Assembly: GCF_014196425.1 (NCBI RefSeq)
Contig: NZ_JACIDR010000001.1
Span: 806,001 to 870,000, forward strand
Source: Hansschlegelia beijingensis
GTDB taxonomy: Bacteria > Pseudomonadota > Alphaproteobacteria > Rhizobiales > Methylopilaceae
DNA: 64,000 bases
Direction: 5' to 3'
The notes under the pieces are model-generated. The model worked only from the letters and a program-made list of their open reading frames with translations, was not told the DNA's origin and searched no databases. Every line of letters starts with the position of its first letter. Within the stretch, counting starts at the first letter, position 1. Below are positions 38,543 through 46,361 of this stretch, one piece after another. The translations under genes and the position numbers were made by a program.

Positions 38543-38664
38543 GGGAGCAGGCTCCTGGCGCTTGCGGAACGATCGTGAGCCGAGCGGCCGACGCCGTTCC
38601 GGAAGCGGCCGCAGGATCGACTCTTATGGCATGACTCGCTCTGGAGCGCTTCTCCGGGGTGGCC

Positions 38665-39966
38665 TCACTTGCTGACGCGCAGGTTCGACAGGGAGTCGCC
38701 GATCGTGCGGAACGCCGTGTTCAGAGCGGCCTGGTTGCCCGCGTCGAAATAGTAGGCGGCGCTCGTTGCGCAGTTCTGCATCATTGACTTGGTCGCGCCG
38801 CCTGGATTGTCAAACGCGACAGTATATACGATGATGCCCGCAGACTTCATGCTCGAGCAAACGGCGGTCAGGCGTTTATTGAGCTCTGCGGCGGCCAGGT
38901 TAGAGTTGTCGGTTCCAAGTCGTTTTTCCGACAGGTCGCCGTATGCGGTGTAGGTGCTGGGAAAGAAAGTATTGTCTCCGTCCGTCATGATGACGGCGGC
39001 CTTGCTCATGTTCTTGGTCCCGTAGTCGAGGGGAAGAGTGCTGCTTCCCCAATAACCCCGCCACCGCGGCGAGAGCACGCGCCAGCCCCACACCGCGCCG
39101 AGATTGATATGGGTGTTTCCGTTCGCCGTCATGGCGTTGATCGCAGAGCTCACCGTGCTCTTTACGTTGGTGAGCGGCGTAATCTCCTTGGGGCAGTTGA
39201 AGTTGCCTGTCAGGGACTTGATGAGGTCGGGGTAGCTGAACTTTGTCGAGGTCGTGGCTGGGGGGTCATCGCTCTGGTCCAGCGGCGCATTCCGGGCCAT
39301 CGCACACCCGGTCCAGCCGAAGAATGGCTTCGTCCCCGTGAACCACGACGTCCTGCTTGTCCCCACATTCACGGCTTGAGAGAAAGGCACCAGCCCGACA
39401 TAGAGATTGGCGCCGACGCTCTCGCCGCCGAACAGGATGTCGACGAGATCGTTCGCCGATTTCCGCAGGGACGGCATGCTGCCGCTCTGGTCCATGGAAC
39501 CGGTGTTGTCGAGCACCATCACGAGCTCAAGTCCTGAGGAGGAGCGCGTCACCTCCGACGTCGCGTTGACCGTCACGCTCTTCTGGCCGAACAGCTTCAT
39601 GAAGATCGTCGGAACCGTCGCCGTCGCGCTGAGCGAGATCACGCTCTTGGTCGAATTGGCGGTGGCGGTGACCTTCGTGACGGTCGCGCCCGCATAGCCG
39701 TCCCTGAAGTTCGCGTTCACGAACTTCAGGGCGTCGGCCGAATAGTCAGAGGTGCTGAGCCGCGCGCCGACCGCCAGCCCCGCGGCGTCAAGCGCGTCGA
39801 CCAGCCGGGCCCGGACCAGGACCGAGCGCCCCACATCTATCGCAAAGCCCATGCAGCCGATCAGGACCAGCATCACGATCCCGATCAGAGGCGCGACCGC
39901 GCCTCTCTCCGATCGGAAGAACCGCGTCAGCACGGAGGATCGCGGGGCGAAGCGGGGCGCGCGCAT
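38665..39966 (-). CDS. TadG-like pilus assembly protein with von Willebrand A domain
   Basis: 433-residue protein with an N-terminal TadE/TadG-type membrane segment (RGAVAPLIGIVMLVLIGCMG, residues 22-41) followed by a VWA domain in the periplasm. The MIDAS loop reads LVMVLDNTGSMDQSGSM, giving D-x-T-G-S, with the Thr/Asp ligands VIMTDGDN further on. Such proteins accompany Flp/Tad type IVb pili. It lies downstream of two TadE-like genes, with 3 bases between the previous stop and this start. Core tad genes (tadA, rcpA, flp) are not in the window. Confidence 0.88.
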   Translation of the reverse strand: MRAPRFAPRSSVLTRFFRSERGAVAPLIGIVMLVLIGCMGFAIDVGRSVLVRARLVDALDAAGLAVGARLSTSDYSADALKFVNANFRDGYAGATVTKVTATANSTKSVISLSATATVPTIFMKLFGQKSVTVNATSEVTRSSSGLELVMVLDNTGSMDQSGSMPSLRKSANDLVDILFGGESVGANLYVGLVPFSQAVNVGTSRTSWFTGTKPFFGWTGCAMARNAPLDQSDDPPATTSTKFSYPDLIKSLTGNFNCPKEITPLTNVKSTVSSAINAMTANGNTHINLGAVWGWRVLSPRWRGYWGSSTLPLDYGTKNMSKAAVIMTDGDNTFFPSTYTAYGDLSEKRLGTDNSNLAAAELNKRLTAVCSSMKSAGIIVYTVAFDNPGGATKSMMQNCATSAAYYFDAGNQAALNTAFRTIGDSLSNLRVSK

Positions 39967-39969
39967 GGT

Positions 39970-40536
39970 TCAGCACGGTTTGGTGTTGAGGGCGCCGAGG
40001 CGCGGGCGATAAGTCGACTGCGTGTAGATGTCGAAGCCGCTCTTGAAGACCTTCGAGAAGATCGGGGTGAACTTGTAGAAGACTTCAGCGACGATCAGAT
40101 TGTCGTTTCCGTCGGCCAGCAGGCCGGAAGGCACCGCGGCGGTCGCGCCTTCTGCGCCGACCTTGCTTTTCCAGCTGGTGCCGGCGGTGCTGTAGCACTG
40201 CCAGCGGACTTTCGGGACGTTGCTCGAGTTCAGATAGACGGAGGTCAGGATCGTCACGCCATTTGTCCCGGAGACGTAGGACGGCAGGCTGGACCCGGTG
40301 ATGAGGAACACCTCCTTCATCGCCTTGGGGCTGAGCTCCTGGTACTGCGAGGTCACGTCCGCGACCGAGAAGCCGACCTTGTCCACACCCGACCGGATGC
40401 CGACGAAGCGCGCCACGTCGTAGCCGCCGAGCAGCAGGAGGGCGAGCAACGGCGCCGCGAGCGCGAGCTCCAGCGCGGCCAGCCCGTCCTGCGAGCGTCG
40501 AAAGCGTGCCAGCAGGGCGCGGAGCCGGATCCTCAT
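39970..40536 (-). CDS. TadE/TadG family minor pseudopilin (second copy)
   Basis: 188-residue protein with the TadE-like segment QDGLAALELALAAPLLALLLL (residues 16-36, written across the helix) including the Glu after the prepilin-like Ala-Leu-Glu position. The periplasmic part has two cysteines (WQCYS and the terminal KPC) that could form a disulfide. Its start overlaps the stop of the upstream TadE gene by one base, so the two are coupled. It is probably a minor pilin or an assembly factor of the Tad apparatus. Confidence 0.85.
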   Translation of the reverse strand: MRIRLRALLARFRRSQDGLAALELALAAPLLALLLLGGYDVARFVGIRSGVDKVGFSVADVTSQYQELSPKAMKEVFLITGSSLPSYVSGTNGVTILTSVYLNSSNVPKVRWQCYSTAGTSWKSKVGAEGATAAVPSGLLADGNDNLIVAEVFYKFTPIFSKVFKSGFDIYTQSTYRPRLGALNTKPC

Positions 40537-41111
40537 CAGTAAGGCTCGTTCTTCACGACGACGCTGGACTTGAGCGGGACCACGCCATTGGCTCCGAGCA
40601 AGTGCTTCAGCACCGGCGTGAACAGCTTCCAGCTGTAGGTGGCCGTGTAGGACACGATCTCGCCTGAGCTGCCGGTTCCGCTGGCGCCGACGCCGTTGTC
40701 GTATTTTCCGTTGCCGTTGAGGTCCGTATAGGCCTCGCCGCTGTCCCACTTGCCGTTCTTGTTCTTGTCCGTGAACGGCTCCGGCTTGAGATACGAATAG
40801 TCCGGGTATGAGGTGCTGGTGAGCGTGATCTTGGCGGGGTCAAGCAAAGCCGAAGCGGCCTTCTTGATGCCGGCCTGGATGGTCTGCGCCTGCGTCTGGC
40901 CGCTCGCCTTGTAGCCCGTCTTGCCGGTGCGGGAGCCCACGAACACCGCGTCGTTCAGGATGGCCTGGGCGCCAGCCATCAGACCGAGCTCCACCGTGCC
41001 CATGATCAGCAGCACGAGCACCGGAGCGATGATGGCGAACTCCACGGCCGTCGCTCCGGACGGGTCTCGGCGGAGGCGCCTCGCTATGCGCGTGATGCTG
41101 GGCTTCGTCAT
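40536..41111 (-). CDS. TadE family minor pseudopilin with two calcium-type loops
   Basis: 191-residue TadE protein. The N-terminus has a basic stretch and the prepilin-like helix DPSGATAVEFAIIAPVLVLL (residues 16-35) with Glu24. Residues 115-139 hold two tandem loops of the pattern D-x-N-x-N-G-x-x-D (DKNKNGKWD and DLNGNGKYD), as in EF-hand/dockerin-type calcium sites. Such loops could make the pilin calcium-responsive; this is inferred. It is the first gene of a three-gene Tad cluster inside the exopolysaccharide locus. Confidence 0.87.
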   Translation of the reverse strand: MTKPSITRIARRLRRDPSGATAVEFAIIAPVLVLLIMGTVELGLMAGAQAILNDAVFVGSRTGKTGYKASGQTQAQTIQAGIKKAASALLDPAKITLTSTSYPDYSYLKPEPFTDKNKNGKWDSGEAYTDLNGNGKYDNGVGASGTGSSGEIVSYTATYSWKLFTPVLKHLLGANGVVPLKSSVVVKNEPY

Positions 41112-41428
41112 GTCTCGCGGTGCGGATCTCGGTGTTCCGATCGCGCAGGACGGTAGAAACGAAAAATCTACAACAGGTGAAGCCGATCGAATAAAACTTG
41201 AGGTAATATTGCGGTGGAGCGCTCCACCTCGCTGGATTTCCGCGCTTTTTTCTGGCGCGGCGAGGCTGTCCCGGCGGCCGACGCCAGCTGCCGGACGTGC
41301 AACACACGACGGCGCCTCGTATTTTCGCCTTCTGCGATCAAGCGTCCTGGCGTCGCCGAACTACACGGTTCGTTCACCCTCCGGCCCGAAAGGTCAGCGT
41401 CTTCTTTGGATAAGGGCAGGCGATCATC
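41112..41428. other. 317-base divergent intergenic region (tadE / polysaccharide deacetylase)
   Basis: The left part (41155-41210) is AT-rich with AATAAAAC and GGTAATATT patches and probably holds the promoter of the Tad genes and perhaps of the deacetylase. A perfect 16-base palindrome lies at 41213-41228. No ORF with family resemblance is present. Confidence 0.6.
41213..41228. repeat. Perfect 16-base palindrome (candidate operator)
   Basis: GGTGGAGC followed directly by GCTCCACC, a gapless perfect palindrome next to an AT-rich patch between divergent genes. It is a plausible binding site of a dimeric regulator; the regulator is not known. Confidence 0.55.
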
Positions 41429-42481
41429 ATGAGCGCAGCGCGCACGACGCTGTTTCGCGCGGCTTTCACCGCGCTCGACCTTGCGCGCGCCAACCGTCTC
41501 CTGAGACGCCGCGCCCAAGGGTTGGGCGTCATCCTGACCCTGCACCATGTGCGGCCGTGGTCGGGCAAGGCCTTCGCTCCGAACCGGCTGCTGGAGGTTG
41601 AGCCGGCTTTCCTCGACGAGACGCTCAGTCGCGCGCGTGAGCTCGGGTTCGACTTCGTCTCGATGGATGAGGCGTGGCGGCGGGTGACGACCGGGGTTTC
41701 AGTCAGGCCGTTCCTGCACCTGGCCTTCGACGACGGCTACCGGGACGTGCGCGATCACGCGCTGCCGATCCTCGAGCGCCACGGCGCCCCCGCCACGATC
41801 TACGTCGCTTCCGGATTCGCGGAGGGCCAGGCAGAGCTCTGGTGGCTTGCGCTCGAGGAGGCGATCGCCCGAGCAAGCCGCGTCTATTTCGACGCGGGCG
41901 ACGGCGAGGCGGTCTATCAGACGGGAACCCCGGCCGAGAAGGCGGCCGCCTGGTCCACGATCTACTGGCGGCTGAGGGCGGGGCCCGAAGAAGAGCTGCG
42001 CGCTGAAGTCCGCCGCCTCGCCGAGCAACAGGGGGTCGACTCCTTCTCCTTCGCCCGCGCGCTCTGCATGGGCTGGGACGAACTGCAGGAGATCGCGGCC
42101 GACCCGCTGATCACGATCGGGGCGCACACCGTCTCGCACCCCATGCTCGCGAAGCATCCTCCCGAGACGGTCCGGGCCGAGATGGCCGGCAGCCGGGACG
42201 CCATCCGCCAGAAGCTGGGCCTCGAGGCCGAGCACTTCGCCTACCCTGTCGGGGATCGCTCGGCTGCGGGCGAACGGGATTACGCGCTTGCGGCGGAGCT
42301 CGGCTTCACGACCGCGGTGACGACCCGCCCCGGCCACCTGACAAAGGCCCATGCGGCCACGCCCACGGCGCTTCCGCGGGTTTCGCTGAACGGGAATTTT
42401 CAGACGCGCTCGGCGATCGACGCCCTTCTGTGTGGGACGCCCTTCCTGATGACGGATGCGCTCGCGCGGCTGCGCGACTGA
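41429..42481 (+). CDS. Polysaccharide deacetylase (NodB-like)
   Basis: 350-residue carbohydrate esterase family 4 protein. Motif 1 is LAFDDGYRDVRDHALPILE with the catalytic base Asp and metal Asp, motif 2 is TIGAHTVSHPML with the two metal His residues (H-x3-H), and YPVGDRSAAGERDY follows. There is no signal peptide, so action on an undecaprenyl-linked or cytoplasmic glycan is possible. Its position in the exopolysaccharide locus suggests N-deacetylation of the polymer. Confidence 0.9.
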   Translation: MSAARTTLFRAAFTALDLARANRLLRRRAQGLGVILTLHHVRPWSGKAFAPNRLLEVEPAFLDETLSRARELGFDFVSMDEAWRRVTTGVSVRPFLHLAFDDGYRDVRDHALPILERHGAPATIYVASGFAEGQAELWWLALEEAIARASRVYFDAGDGEAVYQTGTPAEKAAAWSTIYWRLRAGPEEELRAEVRRLAEQQGVDSFSFARALCMGWDELQEIAADPLITIGAHTVSHPMLAKHPPETVRAEMAGSRDAIRQKLGLEAEHFAYPVGDRSAAGERDYALAAELGFTTAVTTRPGHLTKAHAATPTALPRVSLNGNFQTRSAIDALLCGTPFLMTDALARLRD

Positions 42482-42483
42482 GA

Positions 42484-42696
42484 TCACCGGGGAGGGCCGA
42501 CCCGCTCCATCCAGCGGATCAGAAGCGCGGCCGGCACGATCCAGATCAGGCCGAAGAAGGCGAAGAAGGCGAGCTGCGCGAGCGGGCCGGCGTCGGCCAT
42601 CCTGATCTGCCCGACCGTCAGCACCACGAAGGCGTAGGCCATGACGCCGATCAGCAGGACAAAGACGCCGATGAACTTCTTGGCGCGCGGCGGCAT
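42484..42696 (-). CDS. DUF2842 small membrane protein
   Basis: 70-residue protein with two membrane helices (FIGVFVLLIGVMAYAFVVLT and the span around FFAFFGLIWIVPAALLI). It matches the DUF2842 family that is confined to alphaproteobacteria, function unknown. It lies convergent to the deacetylase, 2 bases from its stop, and divergent from ctaA. Confidence 0.85.
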   Translation of the reverse strand: MPPRAKKFIGVFVLLIGVMAYAFVVLTVGQIRMADAGPLAQLAFFAFFGLIWIVPAALLIRWMERVGPPR

Positions 42697-42798
42697 GGCA
42701 GGTCCGTAGGGGGTGGACGTCTCGTCGCCTTGCGGGCGCCGCAGGGCGGACGTAAAGCCGGGCTCCGTTCCGGGTCAACCCCGACAAGGAGAGCGTGC

Positions 42799-43893
42799 GT
42801 GTCCCAGGCGAACGCAACCCCCCGCCGGCGCTTCGTGAGCGTCTGGCTTGTCGTCACGATCGCGCTGGTCGCCCTGATGGTCGTCGTCGGCGGCGCCACG
42901 CGCCTCACCGGCTCCGGCCTGTCGATCACCGAATGGCGCCCCGTGACCGGAGCGATCCCGCCGATCGGGGAGGCGGCTTGGGCGGAGGAGTTCGCCAAAT
43001 ACCGGGCGAGCCCGCAATACAAGCTGCTCAACGAGGGCATGTCGCTCGGGGAGTTCCAGTTCATCTACTGGTGGGAGTGGAGCCATCGCCAGCTCGGTCG
43101 GCTGATCGGGCTTGTCTTCGCCGGCGGGCTGCTGTTCGCCGCGGTGACGCGCCGGGTCACCCTTGGGGAGGGGCTGACGCTGTTCGGAATGGGCCTTCTG
43201 CTTGCGACCCAGGGCGCGATCGGCTGGATCATGGTGGCTTCCGGGCTTCAGCCGGGGATGACCGCCGTCGCTCCGATCAAGCTGACGCTGCATCTCGGCT
43301 TCGCGCTGCTCTTCTTCGGGGCCCTCGTGGCCTTCCTGATCCATGTGCGGCCGCCTCGTTCCGAGACGCCGCGCCTCTCCGCTCCGCTGAGGGCAGGCGC
43401 CTACCTGGTCCTCGCGCTGACCTTCGTTCAGATCCTGCTCGGAGGCCTGGTGGCCGGCTCGCGCGCCGGACTGACGTTCAACACCTGGCCGCTGATGGAT
43501 GGCGGGTTCGCGCCGTCCCTCGACGGGCTGTTCGCCGTCACGCCGTGGTGGGAGAACTTCGTCGACAACGTCGCTCTGGTTCAGCTGAACCACCGGATCG
43601 GAGCCTACGTGCTCCTGATCGCGATCGCGCTCTACGCCTTCGCGGTGGTGCGCGCGGGCGCGGACCGTGCGACGAGGAGGCGCGTCTTCGAACTCCTGGG
43701 CGTCATGATCCTGCAGGCGGGGCTGGGCGTCGCGACGCTCGTGATGGTGGTTCCGCTGTCGCTCGGACTCGCCCATCAGTTCGGCGCGGTCGTGGCGCTC
43801 GCGCTCGCCGTCCGCAACGTCGCGCTGGCCGCGGGAGGGACCAGCCAGCGGGTGCGGGAACGGCGTCCGGGCGCCGTCGCGCAGCCGGTATAA
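42799..43893 (+). CDS. ctaA: Heme A synthase (COX15/CtaA)
   Basis: 364-residue integral membrane enzyme oxidising heme O to heme A for cytochrome oxidases. The alphaproteobacterial type-2 features are visible: VGGATRLTGSGLSITEWRPV (residues 29-48), YWWEWSHRQLGR with a heme His, and the second conserved His pair in QLNHRIGAY and GLAHQFGAV. Eight helices are predicted. The start is GTG at 42799 with AAGGAG seven bases upstream; the frame is open to 42430. Heme A could be used by an aa3 oxidase elsewhere and by the quinol oxidase at 57-61 kb. Confidence 0.94.
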   Translation: MSQANATPRRRFVSVWLVVTIALVALMVVVGGATRLTGSGLSITEWRPVTGAIPPIGEAAWAEEFAKYRASPQYKLLNEGMSLGEFQFIYWWEWSHRQLGRLIGLVFAGGLLFAAVTRRVTLGEGLTLFGMGLLLATQGAIGWIMVASGLQPGMTAVAPIKLTLHLGFALLFFGALVAFLIHVRPPRSETPRLSAPLRAGAYLVLALTFVQILLGGLVAGSRAGLTFNTWPLMDGGFAPSLDGLFAVTPWWENFVDNVALVQLNHRIGAYVLLIAIALYAFAVVRAGADRATRRRVFELLGVMILQAGLGVATLVMVVPLSLGLAHQFGAVVALALAVRNVALAAGGTSQRVRERRPGAVAQPV

Positions 43894-43897
43894 GCCT

Positions 43898-44287
43898 TCA
43901 GAGGCCGAGCCGCGGAACCTCTATGGCGGGGCAGCGGTCCATGATGACCGTCAGCCCCCGGGCCTCGGCGCGGCTCGCCGCAGCCTCGTCGCGCAGGCCG
44001 AGCTGGGTCCAGATCACTTTGGGGAGCGGCTCGAGCGCAAGCGCCTCATCGACCACGCCGCCGATGTGCTCGAGCGAGCGGAAGACGTCGACCATGTCGA
44101 TCGGCTCCGGCACGTCGGCGAGCCGGGCCACGCAGGGCGAGCCCGCCACTGTTCCGCCGGCGTGGCCGGGATTCACGCAGAACACCCGGTAGCCGCGCCG
44201 TCTCAGGAAACCCGCGACCCCATTGCTGGGCCGCATCGGGTTCGGACTGGCGCCGACGACCGCAATGGTGCGCACGCTCTGCAGCAC
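43898..44287 (-). CDS. CoA-binding domain protein (YccU-like)
   Basis: 129-residue single-domain CoA-binding protein of the YccU type. It has the Rossmann-like VRTIAVVGASPNPMRPSNGV and the VIWTQLGLRDEAAA strand-turn. Translation begins at GTG 44287 in this annotation, but the sequence just upstream in frame (DRYPDALLRSVLQSVR) looks like the usual family N-terminus without any ATG/GTG/TTG, so the real start may be a non-standard codon further upstream. Function is unknown. Confidence 0.82.
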   Translation of the reverse strand: MLQSVRTIAVVGASPNPMRPSNGVAGFLRRRGYRVFCVNPGHAGGTVAGSPCVARLADVPEPIDMVDVFRSLEHIGGVVDEALALEPLPKVIWTQLGLRDEAAASRAEARGLTVIMDRCPAIEVPRLGL

Positions 44288-44358
44288 GGAGCGAAGCAGC
44301 GCGTCCGGATATCGATCCGCGCCGCCGCCGGCTCCGCGCCCCGAGGTCGTGTCGGCGG

Positions 44359-45057
44359 TCAGTTGTCTTCCTCGTCGCCGAACAGCGCCTTGATCTTGTC
44401 GAGGTAGGGCTTCACGACGTCGACGTTGCCGGGCAGGGGCTGGAAGCTCTCGAGCGCGGAGAACTGTTCGTCGAGGTCCTTCAGCGCAGCCTTCTTCTCG
44501 TCCTCCGAGAGAGCCGCGTCGTTCTCGATCTCGCTCTGCACCTTCTTCTTTTCGCCGGCGAGATCGGTCTCGTTGCCCTCGGGATCGCTCGCGCCGAAAG
44601 CGAGAAGTACCGACTGCGCGACGTTCGCCCAGTCCGCATAGGTCGCGAACTCATACTTCTTCAGGATGGCGTCGATCTGCGCCTTCGCCTCCGGCTTATC
44701 CAGATAAGCCGCCAGAGCGCCGACCGGATCTTCCGCTTCGCCGACCTCGGCCTCGTCGCTCTCGGGCTGATTGTCGGGGGTCTTCGCCTGGGACTTATCG
44801 GCAGGGTCGTTCGCGGCCAGCTTCTCGCGCAGCGCTTCGAACTCCGGCCAGGCCGAGATGAAGGCCTCGACGAGTTTCGGCGTGAGCGGAACCTGCTTCG
44901 GCTCGGCGTCGTCGGGCGCTTCGCCCTGTGGCTGCGCCGCCCCGGCGGCCGGGCTCTGGGTCGTCTCCTGCGCGACAACTGGCGTCGCAAGCGCCAACGC
45001 CGCCACGCCGGCGGCGGCGAGCAGGAAGGAGCGCAGGGGGCGGTCGGCGATCAGCAT
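44359..45057 (-). CDS. Hypothetical secreted acidic protein, 232 residues
   Basis: I do not recognise a family. The signal peptide (LRSFLLAAAGVAALALATPVVA, about residues 9-30) is followed by an acidic Asp/Glu/Ala/Pro-rich linker (residues 32-115), then alpha-helical segments such as YEFATYADWANVAQSVLLAF and a coiled-coil-like KKAALKDLDEQFSALESF. The C-terminus is acidic (GDEEDN). GGAGG lies seven bases before the ATG at 45057, while the frame is open to 45213. A periplasmic role is inferred. Confidence 0.75.
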   Translation of the reverse strand: MLIADRPLRSFLLAAAGVAALALATPVVAQETTQSPAAGAAQPQGEAPDDAEPKQVPLTPKLVEAFISAWPEFEALREKLAANDPADKSQAKTPDNQPESDEAEVGEAEDPVGALAAYLDKPEAKAQIDAILKKYEFATYADWANVAQSVLLAFGASDPEGNETDLAGEKKKVQSEIENDAALSEDEKKAALKDLDEQFSALESFQPLPGNVDVVKPYLDKIKALFGDEEDN

Positions 45058-45185
45058 TGACGTCCTCCGGGAGACGCTTGGCGCCTCGAAGCTTGCGCAG
45101 GACTGCGGTCGTGGCTTCATCGCCATTCGCGCCGATCCCGCCCGAGACTCAGGCGCTTCTTCGAATCGAACTATGGCCCGTGAAA

Positions 45186-45722
45186 ATGGACGCGACCATG
45201 ACGGAAATGCCACGCCCCGCCACCGATCGCGCGCCGCTCATGACAGTCGAGGAAGCCGAAGCCTTCCTTGAAACCGAATTTCCGCAGACCGCCTTTGGCG
45301 GCCGCACCTATGTGGTCGAGGACGTCGGACATGGCTCCGCCCGGCTCCGTCTCCTGTTCCACGAACGTCACCTGAGACCCGGCGGCACCTTGTCGGGGCC
45401 GTCCATGATGGCGCTCGCGGACGTCGCGCTCTACGTCGCGCTGCTCGGGGCGATCGGCCCGGTGAAGCTCGCCGTCACGACCAATCTGACGATCAACTTC
45501 TTCCGGAAGCCCGCGCCGCGGGATCTGCTCGCAGAGTGCCGCTACATGAAGATCGGCCGCAGCCTCTCGGTGGCCGAGGCGACGCTGTTTCAGGACGTCG
45601 GCGAAGCCGTGGCGCATGTCGTCGCGACATATTCGATCCCGCCTGAGGCTCGACCGGATGGGCCGGGCCCGCAGGAGGCGCGGCAGGATCAAGGGAGTTC
45701 CCGTCCCAAAACCGACGCTTAA
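45186..45722 (+). CDS. PaaI-type acyl-CoA thioesterase (hotdog fold)
   Basis: 178-residue hotdog thioesterase of the PaaI/YdiI class. The active-site helix block RPGGTLSGPSMMALADVALY contains the conserved Gly-Gly and the Asp that polarises the thioester, and TTNLTINFFRKPAPRDLLAE is the usual second strand. Two in-frame ATGs (45186 and 45198) are possible; no clear ribosome-binding site decides. The C-terminal 25 residues are disordered. An AT-rich hairpin with a T-run follows directly and probably ends transcription. Confidence 0.87.
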   Translation: MDATMTEMPRPATDRAPLMTVEEAEAFLETEFPQTAFGGRTYVVEDVGHGSARLRLLFHERHLRPGGTLSGPSMMALADVALYVALLGAIGPVKLAVTTNLTINFFRKPAPRDLLAECRYMKIGRSLSVAEATLFQDVGEAVAHVVATYSIPPEARPDGPGPQEARQDQGSSRPKTDA

Positions 45723-45727
45723 ACGGG

Positions 45728-45748
45728 GGGTAATAAATTACCCTTTTT
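45728..45748 (+). terminator. AT-rich hairpin with T-run after the thioesterase gene
   Basis: GGGTAA / TTACCC with a TAAA loop and five T residues lies 6 bases after the stop codon. The stem is AT-rich for this genome and the G-run extends it on the left. It could act as an intrinsic terminator, or as an operator for rplM, since the perfect symmetry also suits a protein site. Confidence 0.6.
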
Positions 45749-45780
45749 ATAAACCTATGAAATTGCTCATGTTTTCAGGC

Positions 45781-45807
45781 CGCTCCGCCGTTGATTTCGG
45801 CGGGGCG
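45781..45807 (+). ncRNA. First hairpin of the rplM leader
   Basis: A ten-base stem (CGCTCCGCCG / CGGCGGGGCG, one T-G pair) with a seven-base loop, followed by 23 bases and a second hairpin. It lies about 70 bases upstream of the rplM ATG, in the probable 5' leader of an r-protein operon. Confidence 0.55.
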
Positions 45808-45830
45808 CTCGTCTATTAACTCCACCTGTC

Positions 45831-45849
45831 GCGCAGGGCTCCCCTGCGC
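45831..45849 (+). ncRNA. Second hairpin of the rplM leader
   Basis: A perfect eight-base stem (GCGCAGGG / CCCTGCGC) with a three-base loop CTC, followed by GTTCTCGTTTT. The T-rich tail makes it attenuator-like. It ends 30 bases before the rplM ATG. Confidence 0.55.
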
Positions 45850-45879
45850 GTTCTCGTTTTCCAATCCGAGGCTTCTCTC

Positions 45880-46359
45880 ATGCGACCCCAGCCGGCCCGC
45901 TCTTTCGTGGCCAAACCGGCCGACGTCGAGAAGAAGTGGGTGGTGATCGACGCCAAGGGCCTGGTCGTGGGCCGGCTGGCTTCGCTCATTGCGCTTCGTC
46001 TCCGCGGCAAGCACAAGCCGTCCTTCACGCCGCACGTCGACGACGGCGACAACGTCATCGTGATCAACGCGGCCCAGGTCGCGTTCACGGGCAAGAAGCG
46101 CGAGGACAAGTCGTACTTCTGGCACACCGGCTATCCGGGCGGCATCAAGGAGCGCAAGGCGCACCAGATCCTCGACGGGCGCTTCCCCGAGCGCGTGATC
46201 GAGAAAGCCGTGGAGCGCATGCTTCCGCGCGGCCCGCTCGGCCGCAAGCAGCTCGGCAACCTGCGGGTCTACGCCGGCGAAAGCCACCCCCATGAGGCCC
46301 AGCAGCCGGTCGCGCTCGACATTGGCGGCCTCAATCGCAAGAACGTGCGGAGCGCTTGA
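45880..46359 (+). CDS. rplM: 50S ribosomal protein L13
   Basis: 159-residue L13. The canonical [20 protein letters not shown] (residues 12-31), [20 protein letters not shown] and [20 protein letters not shown] are all present. The alphaproteobacterial N-terminal extension is a few residues longer than usual ([11 protein letters not shown]). It is the first gene of the rplM-rpsI pair with a 2-base gap, and its leader holds two strong hairpins. Confidence 0.96.
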   Translation: MRPQPARSFVAKPADVEKKWVVIDAKGLVVGRLASLIALRLRGKHKPSFTPHVDDGDNVIVINAAQVAFTGKKREDKSYFWHTGYPGGIKERKAHQILDGRFPERVIEKAVERMLPRGPLGRKQLGNLRVYAGESHPHEAQQPVALDIGGLNRKNVRSA

Positions 46360-46361
46360 TC

